Positions 36,052 to 43,098 of a stretch of DNA of 52,154 bases are shown here, piece after piece. Source of the stretch: a bacterium (GTDB lineage: Bacteria; Auribacterota; JABMQX01); NCBI GenBank assembly GCA_030691545.1, contig JAUYEE010000233.1:1-52154 (forward strand), written 5' to 3'. The notes below the pieces were generated by a model. The model did not search any database. It had not been told where the DNA came from and was given only the letters and a program-made list of their open reading frames with translations. The position numbers and the translations under genes were made by a program. Numbering within the stretch: the first letter of the stretch is position 1; the number at the start of each line of letters is the position of its first letter.

Positions 36052-36084
36052 GGTGAGAACAACCCCAACCCTGGGGGCCTCACC
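36052..36084 (+). promoter_or_regulatory. Leader stem-loop upstream of the O-methyltransferase gene
   Basis: GGTGAG (36052-36057) pairs with CTCACC (36079-36084). Inside it CCCCA (36063-36067) pairs with TGGGG (36072-36076) around a 4-nt loop. It ends 17 bases before the AGGAGG ribosome site. It could be a regulatory leader structure, but no ligand class is recognised. Confidence 0.4.
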
Positions 36085-36114
36085 GAAATCGTTCTGTGGA
36101 AAGGAGGAAGAAAG

Positions 36115-36861
36115 GTGTTGAAGAAAAATCTCTGGATCAGTGTCGCTGTGGCTTTGATGGCGGGAGTCGCAGGTCTCGTTGTTCTGGTGACGGCGAGTCG
36201 GCTCGGGGCGGAGGGCGGCCGGCCGCCTCGAGGGGCTGGCCCTTCCCGGCAGGGTGCGGTTCAAGGGGAGGACCCTGCGCCTGTCCCGGGTTCTGAAGTC
36301 GAGAAGAAGATTCTGGCCGTGCTCGACGATATGTTGCTGAACCAGCGCCGTGGTATGATGAACGTTTCGCCAGAAGATGGCCGGCTGCTGCGCCTTCTCA
36401 CGGAGGCTGTGGGCGCCAAGCACGTTGTCGAGATCGGCACATCGAACGGCTACTCGGGCATCTGGTTCTGCCTGGCTCTTCGCACAACGGGCGGCAAGCT
36501 AACCACACATGAGATTGACGAAGGTCGTGCTTCTCTCGCCCGCGAGAACTTCAAGCGAGCCGGTGTTGCCGACATCGTGACCCTCGTCATGGGCGATGCC
36601 CACGAGACGGTAAAGAACGTCAAGGAGCCCATAGACATCCTGTTCCTCGACGCGGACAAGCCTGGTTACAATGACTACCTGAATAAGCTCCTTCCGCTGG
36701 TGCGGCCCGGCGGGCTGATTCTCGCCCACAACACGAGCATGGGGCGGCAGATGGAGGACTACCTTACAGCCATCACCACAAATCCCAAGCTCGATACGCT
36801 GTTCGTTTACAAGGAGGGGGCAGGCATCGCCGTGACTCTCAAGAAACGGGAGAGCAAGTAG
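36115..36861 (+). CDS. Membrane-anchored or exported class I O-methyltransferase
   Basis: A 248-residue protein starting GTG-TTG, seven bases after AGGAGG (36102-36107). The N-terminus is KKNLW followed by a strong hydrophobic segment (about 6-27), then a Gly/Pro-rich linker (about 30-60). From about 62 it is a catechol-O-methyltransferase-like domain: NVSPEDGRLLRLLTEAVGAK, SAM motif VVEIGTSNGYSG, HEIDEGRASLARENFKRAG, FLDADKPGYNDYL (metal-binding Asp) and LILAHNTSMG. Such enzymes use SAM and a divalent metal to methylate vicinal hydroxyls. If the anchor is orientated as a signal sequence, the domain is outside the cytoplasm, where SAM is not expected. That oddity is discussed in the findings. 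Confidence 0.85.
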   Translation: MLKKNLWISVAVALMAGVAGLVVLVTASRLGAEGGRPPRGAGPSRQGAVQGEDPAPVPGSEVEKKILAVLDDMLLNQRRGMMNVSPEDGRLLRLLTEAVGAKHVVEIGTSNGYSGIWFCLALRTTGGKLTTHEIDEGRASLARENFKRAGVADIVTLVMGDAHETVKNVKEPIDILFLDADKPGYNDYLNKLLPLVRPGGLILAHNTSMGRQMEDYLTAITTNPKLDTLFVYKEGAGIAVTLKKRESK

Positions 36862-36913
36862 CGCTACCACCCCGGAACCAGGAACAACAGAACACTGCTG
36901 TACCGAGGCGACT

Positions 36914-38239
36914 ATGCAAGCAACTCCGAGAAAAGAGCTGTCACTGTTCGATTCCACGTGCATCATCGTGGGAATCATCATCGGGGCGGGCATCTACGAG
37001 ACGGCGCCGATGGTCGCGGCGGGCGTGGGCGGCTGGGCGGGTGTACTGGGTATCTGGCTGGCGGGAGGCGTCCTTGCGCTGGCGGGCGCCTTGTGCTACG
37101 CGGAACTCGCCACCGCCTATCCGCGTGAAGGAGGCGACTATGTTTACCTGACCCGGGCGTACGGAGGATGGGCGGGTTATCTTTTCGGTTGGTCGCAATT
37201 GGCCGTGGTCCGGCCGGGCGACATTGCCCTCATGGCTTTTGTGTTTGGGAGGTACGCGGAGAGGCTGTACGCCCCCTTTGAGAACAGCCGCCTGGTTTAT
37301 GCCGCACTGGCGGTGGCCTCTCTGACAGCAATTAACATAATGGGAGTGAAAGAGGGGAAAAGAACGCAGAACCTCCTGACAGTCGTCAAAGCCCTGGGTC
37401 TTGCGGCGATTGTGGTCATTGGCTTCTTGACCCCAACACAACCCCGAACGTCGCCGGAGGCTGGTGCGTTCACGTTCGGCGGACTGAAGCTCGCTCTCAT
37501 TCTGGTCCTCTTTACCTTTGGAGGGTGGAATGAGATGGCGTATGTCGCGGCGGAGGTCAGGCGCCCCGAGCGAAACATTGTCCGTGCCTTGGTTATTGGG
37601 ACGGTGGCCGTGACGGCACTCTACCTTCTGGCCAACGGCGCCTTTTTGAAGGTACTGGGCTACACGGGACTGGTCAACAGCGAAGCGATTGCCGAAGACA
37701 CAATCGCGGCGGTGCTTCCGAAGTTCGCGGGCAGAGCGATCAGTATCCTTATCTGCATCTCCACGCTCGGAGCGGTCAATGGCCTTGTCTTCACAGGGTC
37801 ACGCATTTCCTACGCGCTGGGCGCCGAACACCGAGCGTTTCGTTTGCTGGGGAAATGGGATGAACAGCGAAGTACGCCCGCTCCCGCCCTCATTGTCCAG
37901 GGATGCCTGAGCCTTGCGATTGTTCTCATTGCCGGGTCCTTCGTGGACACCATTATCTACACGGCACCCGTCGTCTGGCTTTTCTTCCTCGGGACGGGGT
38001 TCTCGGTTTTTGCGTTGCGAAAAAAAGAGAGGCAGACGCCTCGGCCCTACAAGGTCACCGGGTATCCGGCAACTACTTTACTCTTTTGTGCAGCCACCAT
38101 TTTCATGATATATAACTCCGTCTCGTACGCTCGGGCAGTCAAGCCGACTGCCCTGCTTGTTTCGGGGGCAACGCTGTTGACGGGTGCCATAGTGTTCTGG
38201 CTGACGGAGCCTCGCGGTGCGAATGCGAAATCAGGGTAG
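36914..38239 (+). CDS. APC-family amino acid permease
   Basis: A 441-residue inner-membrane transporter with about 12 hydrophobic helices. The family motif in helix 1 is IIVGIIIGAGIYETAP, whose broken G-x-G helix binds substrate. AELATAYPREGGDYVYLTRAYG after helix 2 is the usual APC signature, and FGGWNEMAYVAAEVRRPERNI is the helix 6 region with the loop after it. It resembles cationic or L-type amino-acid/H+ symporters; the substrate cannot be told. GAGGCGACT precedes the ATG. It starts 52 bases after the methyltransferase gene and is followed after 5 bases by a small ORF and then by the propeller-carboxypeptidase, so its cargo may be amino acids freed by that enzyme. Confidence 0.9.
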   Translation: MQATPRKELSLFDSTCIIVGIIIGAGIYETAPMVAAGVGGWAGVLGIWLAGGVLALAGALCYAELATAYPREGGDYVYLTRAYGGWAGYLFGWSQLAVVRPGDIALMAFVFGRYAERLYAPFENSRLVYAALAVASLTAINIMGVKEGKRTQNLLTVVKALGLAAIVVIGFLTPTQPRTSPEAGAFTFGGLKLALILVLFTFGGWNEMAYVAAEVRRPERNIVRALVIGTVAVTALYLLANGAFLKVLGYTGLVNSEAIAEDTIAAVLPKFAGRAISILICISTLGAVNGLVFTGSRISYALGAEHRAFRLLGKWDEQRSTPAPALIVQGCLSLAIVLIAGSFVDTIIYTAPVVWLFFLGTGFSVFALRKKERQTPRPYKVTGYPATTLLFCAATIFMIYNSVSYARAVKPTALLVSGATLLTGAIVFWLTEPRGANAKSG

Positions 38240-38244
38240 ATCGG

Positions 38245-38367
38245 ATGGTCTTCCTAGAAGATTTCTCGAAGTTTCTGCTTTTCGTTCATCTCCTGGGTGC
38301 ATTTGTCCTCGCGGGATGCCTTGGACACAACCTCTTCATCATCGTGCAGTACTGGCGAGGGAGTTAA
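38245..38367 (+). CDS. 40-residue membrane ORF, probably the N-terminal remnant of a longer protein
   Basis: Starts 5 bases after the permease stop codon. It reads MVFLEDFSKFLLFVHLLGA, then a hydrophobic segment with CLGHNLFIIVQYW, and stops after RGS. One transmembrane helix (about 9-27) and part of a second are encoded. The pattern looks like the start of a membrane protein family of roughly 170 residues with a conserved His in helix 1, but nothing downstream continues it in any frame. It may be a truncated gene or a genuine micro-membrane-protein coupled to the permease. The ribosome site is poor. Confidence 0.45.
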   Translation: MVFLEDFSKFLLFVHLLGAFVLAGCLGHNLFIIVQYWRGS

Positions 38368-38423
38368 GGCAGATCTGCTGTACATAAACGCCGTCCACGC
38401 GGACAAAGGGGTGCGCAACAGCC

Positions 38424-41147
38424 ATGGTCAGAGAACGGTCTTCATCGCCACCGCTTCACCATCCGAGGATCGCTTGCCTCATCGTTTCCCTTGCAGTGTC
38501 ATTACTCTGTATCGCCGCAGTCAGCTCAATTGCTGCCGAGAAGAGAGGCGAGGAGCTGTACAACGGCGTTATCTTGCCTTCGACGTGGCCGCCGCGAGCC
38601 GAATCGCTTTCGCTTGACCCGTTAGAAACGCCCAATTACTTGGCTCACCCTCCCGCAGTCATTCCGATAGACGTCGGGCGGCAGCTCTTCGTGGACGATT
38701 TTCTTATCGAACAGACGACGTTAAAACGAACGTTCCACGCCGCGGAATACTATCCGGAGAATCCGGTCTTGAAGCCCGACAAGCCCTGGGAGCAAACGGG
38801 CGATAGCCCAACCGCGATGGTCTTCAGCGACGGCGTCTGGTACGACCCGCAGGACGAGTTGTTCAAGATGTGGTACATGGGCGGCTACGTCCGCTCGACA
38901 TGCTACGCGGTGTCGCGGGACGGAATCCGCTGGGAGAAACCTGAGCTTGATGTGCAGCCCGGAACAAATGTCGTTCAGCTTGGCTACCGCGATTCGTGCA
39001 CCGTCTGGTTGGACCTGGACGAGAAGAACGCTCAGAGGCGCTACAAGATGTTTCGCTCGCACGGTGACGGGGAATGGGCGCTGTCAATCTACTTCTCATC
39101 AGATGGGATTCACTGGGGAGACGCTGTCGCTCGCAGCGGCCCATGCGGAGATCGGACGACCGTCTTCTACAATCCCTTTCGCAAGGTCTGTGTGTACAGC
39201 ATTCGCGATGGGGCCGCGGGACTTGGGCGCATTCGTCGGTACCTGGAGCATCCGGACGTCCTGGAAGGATCACGCTGGAAACAAGGGGAGCCGGTGCTTT
39301 GGGTTGGCGCCGACCGACTCGATCCTCCCCGCCAGGACTTGAATACTCAGCCCCAGCTCTACAACCTCGATGCGGTGGCGTACGAAAGCATTCTGCTCGG
39401 CTTTTTCACCATCTGGCGAGGACAACCGACGAATCGCGCCAAGCCCAACGAAGTCCTTCTTGGGTTCAGTCGTGACGGTTTCCACTGGGATAGGCCCTGC
39501 CGCGACGCGTTCATTCCTGTGTCCGAACGTTACGGCGACTGGAACTGGGCCAACGTGCAATCGGCGGGCGGCGGCTGTCTCGTCGTGCAGGACGAGCTTT
39601 ATTTCTACGTCAGCGCCAGAGCTGGAATTCCCGGCTCGCCAACGTCCGGGGTGTGCAGCACGGGCCTCGCCATTCTTCGTCGAGATGGATTTGCCTCCAT
39701 GGATGCGGGCGAATCCTGGGGGACGCTTACCACGCGTCCGGTACGATTTACCGGCAAACGTTTGTTCGTGAACGTGGACACGGCAGATGGTGAACTCCGG
39801 GTTGAGGTTCTCGATCAGGAAGACCGCGTGATCTCGCCATTTTCGCGCGACAACTGTGTGCCCATCACCGCTGACAAGACGCTGCAACTTGTCGAATGGA
39901 AGGGTGCCTCTGACCTTTCCTCGCTGAGCGGTAAGACCGTGCGTTTCCGGTTCCATCTGAAAAGGGGACGCCTGTATTCCTTTTGGGTCAGCCCCGATCG
40001 TAGCGGTGCAAGCCACGGGTACGTGGCGGCCGGCGGCCCCGGATTCACGGGGCCGACCGACACGGTGGGCGTCGCCGCTCTCGAGCGCCGTTTCCTTCAG
40101 CCGAAACTCCCCTCGTTCTGGAAAGGGCGTGTGGAAGATGTTGAGGAGGCGGTCGCGAACGTGAAACGAGGGACAGCTCAAGTTATCGCGCGGTCACCCG
40201 GTGGGCGTCCCGTGCACCTTGTCGCTTATGGTCCGAAGACTGTTTTTGATCGCCAGGCAAACTACGGCTCCGCGGCGGCTGCGGGCGATCCGGGTTTCTA
40301 TGCGAGGAAGCCCGATGGGACGCCGCCCGCCGTGTTCATCATCGGACCACCACACGGGCAGGAGACGGAGGGAGTCGTTGGCCTTGTCAATCTGCTGGCG
40401 GTCGCGGAGCACGGGAAGGATTTGCGGGGGAAGGAATGGCCGCAACTGAAAGAAAGCCTTGACCGCTGCCGTGTCCTGATCGTCCCGCTGTCGAATCCGG
40501 ACGGGCGGGCGCGATGTCCTTACGATAGTTTTGTCGGAATGTCGGTCGAAGAGATGACCAGAGTAGGGCAGGGGACGCGCAGAGACAGCACTCTTTACGG
40601 CTGGCCGGGCGCGAAGCGGGTCCACCCAATGAGAGGTGATGTCGGCCTTCTCGGCGCCTACTTCAACGATGACGGAATCAACCTCATGCACGACGATTTC
40701 TTCGAGCCGATGGCGGAGGAGACAAAAGCCCTGCTCCGCGTGGCACGCGAGGAGTCGCCGGATTACATCGTCAACCTTCACTCCCATGCGTCTCCTCCCA
40801 TGATGGTTCCCACAAGTTACGTGCCCCGGTACTGCAAGGAGATAGAAGCTCGATTCGCCGAGAGGCTCATGGAACGATACCGGCAGGCAGGCTTGCCCGC
40901 CGCGAAGCCGCCGGTCCCCTCGGAAGATGGAACGGATTACCCACCGCCGTCATTTAATCTCACCAGCGCTCTTCATCATGTCTGTGGTGGCGTTTCCATG
41001 CTGTTCGAGTGCCCGCACGGGGTGAAGGAGACGAGATACCCCCAGGTGACGCACGACCAAATCTTGGACATCGAGCTGATGCTCTATGAGGAACTGCTTC
41101 GGTTCGCCCTCGAAACGCCCAGGCTGGAAAAAGAACAAGCGAAATGA
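38424..41147 (+). CDS. Fusion of a glycosidase-like five-bladed propeller and an M14 metallocarboxypeptidase, exported
   Basis: A 907-residue exported protein; signal peptide about 15-38. Residues about 60-560 look like a GH32/43/130-type propeller plus sandwich, with repeats such as FKMWYMGGY...YAVSRDGIRWEKP, IYFSSDGIHWGD and LLGFSRDGFHWDRP. Residues about 570-890 are a zinc carboxypeptidase: H644-G-Q-E647 and H786 are the three zinc ligands (HxxE...H), N691-P-D-G-R is the substrate-binding NPDG motif, and E862 in LFECPHG is the catalytic Glu. Spacings (142 residues from HxxE to His, 76 to Glu) fit carboxypeptidase A. The second domain would trim peptide ends or amide bonds; the first may bind or cleave sugar. 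No stop codon or frameshift separates them. The start codon has a poor ribosome site. Confidence 0.87.
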   Translation: MVRERSSSPPLHHPRIACLIVSLAVSLLCIAAVSSIAAEKRGEELYNGVILPSTWPPRAESLSLDPLETPNYLAHPPAVIPIDVGRQLFVDDFLIEQTTLKRTFHAAEYYPENPVLKPDKPWEQTGDSPTAMVFSDGVWYDPQDELFKMWYMGGYVRSTCYAVSRDGIRWEKPELDVQPGTNVVQLGYRDSCTVWLDLDEKNAQRRYKMFRSHGDGEWALSIYFSSDGIHWGDAVARSGPCGDRTTVFYNPFRKVCVYSIRDGAAGLGRIRRYLEHPDVLEGSRWKQGEPVLWVGADRLDPPRQDLNTQPQLYNLDAVAYESILLGFFTIWRGQPTNRAKPNEVLLGFSRDGFHWDRPCRDAFIPVSERYGDWNWANVQSAGGGCLVVQDELYFYVSARAGIPGSPTSGVCSTGLAILRRDGFASMDAGESWGTLTTRPVRFTGKRLFVNVDTADGELRVEVLDQEDRVISPFSRDNCVPITADKTLQLVEWKGASDLSSLSGKTVRFRFHLKRGRLYSFWVSPDRSGASHGYVAAGGPGFTGPTDTVGVAALERRFLQPKLPSFWKGRVEDVEEAVANVKRGTAQVIARSPGGRPVHLVAYGPKTVFDRQANYGSAAAAGDPGFYARKPDGTPPAVFIIGPPHGQETEGVVGLVNLLAVAEHGKDLRGKEWPQLKESLDRCRVLIVPLSNPDGRARCPYDSFVGMSVEEMTRVGQGTRRDSTLYGWPGAKRVHPMRGDVGLLGAYFNDDGINLMHDDFFEPMAEETKALLRVAREESPDYIVNLHSHASPPMMVPTSYVPRYCKEIEARFAERLMERYRQAGLPAAKPPVPSEDGTDYPPPSFNLTSALHHVCGGVSMLFECPHGVKETRYPQVTHDQILDIELMLYEELLRFALETPRLEKEQAK

Positions 41148-41272
41148 TGCGCGAAGGGACTTCCTTATCTGCTGTGGCGACCCGTTGTGACGGGGGGACC
41201 TAAGGTCGCGGTGACAGGTTCTGTCGCAAAATGAATCGAGGTTAGGGACCACCGAAAACTGGAGGACGGTGT

Positions 41273-43018
41273 ATGAAGCGGCGGTCGTTCTTGAAGCTCG
41301 TCGGCGGCGCTGGCGCGTCCGTTGTTTGGGCGCGAAATCCCTCGTTCACAGAGATCAGCACGTTGCCGGAAGAATCTCGCGATGTCCCCATCAACGCAGC
41401 CCGATTACAGAACCGGAATCAGAACCGTTCGACGGTTGTCTGCCAGCATGGCATGGTCTGCACGAGCCAGCCTCTCGCGAGCATGGCAGGCGTGGACATT
41501 CTCAAAGCAGGCGGCAATGCGATTGACGCAGCGGTCTGTGCGAACGCCATGCTCAGCGTCGTCGAGCCGATGATGTGCGGCCCTGGCGGCGACCTCTTTG
41601 CCATTGTCTGGAGCGAGAAGGAGCAGAGACTGTTCGGGCTTAATGCGAGCGGTCGTTCTCCCTGTGATTGGAACCTCGACCGCGCAGCGGCGCTCGGACT
41701 CAGCGAGATTCCCGCCTATAGCCCGCTTTCCTGGAGCGTCCCGGGCTGCGTGAGCGGTTGGGAAGCGCTCCTTCGGAGGCTCGGAAAACTGAGCCTCGCG
41801 AGGGTACTTGAATCGGCAATTTCTTACTCCCGGGAGGGTTTTCCGGTCTCGCCGATCATCGCCCGCAGTTGGTCTGTGGATGCGGAGAAACACCCGACGG
41901 CGGCAAAGACCTTCATGCCGGAGGGCAAGCCGTTGCGCTTTGGAGATATGTTCCGAAATCCTGACCTCGCTCAGTTCTTTGAGCGTCTCGCACGGGACGG
42001 CGCGAGGTCTTTCTACGAAGGAGAAATCGCCGAAAGCATCGTGAGATTCTCGAAAGCCTATGGCGGCCGGTTCTCCATGCAAGACTTCCGCGACCACACA
42101 ATCACATGGGTTGATCCGGTGAGCACAAGCTACCGTGGTTACGATGTGTGGGAACTTCCTCCTAACGGCCAGGGCATCGCCGTCCTCCAGATCCTCAACA
42201 TGCTCGAGCATTTTGACATCTCTTCACTAAAGCCCAACACGGCGGAACATCTCCACCTTTTCATTGAAGCGAAGAAGCTCGCCTTCGAGGACCGCGCCAT
42301 TTACTACGCGGATATGGAGTTCGCGGATGTGCCCTTGAAGGAGCTTATCTCCAAAGAGTACGGGCGGGAACGAGCCAAATTGATTGACCCCAAACGCGCC
42401 GCCCAAAAAGTCGCGCCCGGCAGGCTCCGAGGACCCTCCGACACAACTTACCTGACTGCCGCAGACAATGACGGCAACATGATCTCGCTCATTCAGAGCA
42501 TCTCCCACGAATGGGGCTCGCGGTACGTGCCGGACGGTCTCGGCTTTTGCCTGCAAAACCGCGGGCAGCTCTTTTCGCTCAATCCGAAAGACCTCAACAA
42601 ACTGGAACCCCACAAGCGACCCTTCCACACCATCATTCCCGCGTTTGTGACCAGAGACGGTAACCCCGTCTTCTCCTTCGGCGTGATGGGCGGGCCCTTC
42701 CAGCCCCAGGGACATGCCCAGGTGCTCATGAACATCATTGACTTCGGCATGTCGCCTCAGCAGGCGGGCGAGCAACCGCGCGTGGAGCACTACGAAAGCT
42801 CGGAGCCCACAGGGAGCAAAATGGTTGGAGGCGGCAGCGTCGGTTTTGAACGGGGGATACCCGACGATGTCAAACTAAAACTCGCCGAGATGGGTCACAA
42901 AATCAGGCCCGGCATCGGTGCCTTCGGCGGCTACCAGGGCATCTGGCGAAAGGAGAATCCGCGCCGCTACTTCGGGGCTTCCGATCCCCGCAAAGACGGC
43001 TGCGCGATAGGATATTGA
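41273..43018 (+). CDS. ggt: Tat-exported gamma-glutamyltransferase
   Basis: A 581-residue Ntn-hydrolase precursor. It begins with a twin-arginine signal (KRRSFLKLVGG). The large-subunit region contains GMVCTSQPLASMAGVDILKAGGNAIDAAV. Autocleavage would occur before Thr391 in PSDTTYLTAADNDGNMIS, freeing the catalytic threonine of the small subunit. The small subunit ends with MGGPFQPQGHAQVL, which resembles the YwrD-like branch more than E. coli Ggt. It hydrolyses or transfers gamma-glutamyl groups from glutathione or gamma-glutamyl peptides outside the cytoplasm. GGAGG lies a few bases before the ATG. It follows the propeller-carboxypeptidase by 125 bases, so a joint role in peptide breakdown is plausible. 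Confidence 0.92.
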   Translation: MKRRSFLKLVGGAGASVVWARNPSFTEISTLPEESRDVPINAARLQNRNQNRSTVVCQHGMVCTSQPLASMAGVDILKAGGNAIDAAVCANAMLSVVEPMMCGPGGDLFAIVWSEKEQRLFGLNASGRSPCDWNLDRAAALGLSEIPAYSPLSWSVPGCVSGWEALLRRLGKLSLARVLESAISYSREGFPVSPIIARSWSVDAEKHPTAAKTFMPEGKPLRFGDMFRNPDLAQFFERLARDGARSFYEGEIAESIVRFSKAYGGRFSMQDFRDHTITWVDPVSTSYRGYDVWELPPNGQGIAVLQILNMLEHFDISSLKPNTAEHLHLFIEAKKLAFEDRAIYYADMEFADVPLKELISKEYGRERAKLIDPKRAAQKVAPGRLRGPSDTTYLTAADNDGNMISLIQSISHEWGSRYVPDGLGFCLQNRGQLFSLNPKDLNKLEPHKRPFHTIIPAFVTRDGNPVFSFGVMGGPFQPQGHAQVLMNIIDFGMSPQQAGEQPRVEHYESSEPTGSKMVGGGSVGFERGIPDDVKLKLAEMGHKIRPGIGAFGGYQGIWRKENPRRYFGASDPRKDGCAIGY

Positions 43019-43098
43019 CACCTGGGCGACCAAACCTAATCCGCCGCTACCTGCATGGATAAGAAGTGGGAGTAAGTCTTGGATTTCACATTCTGGCA

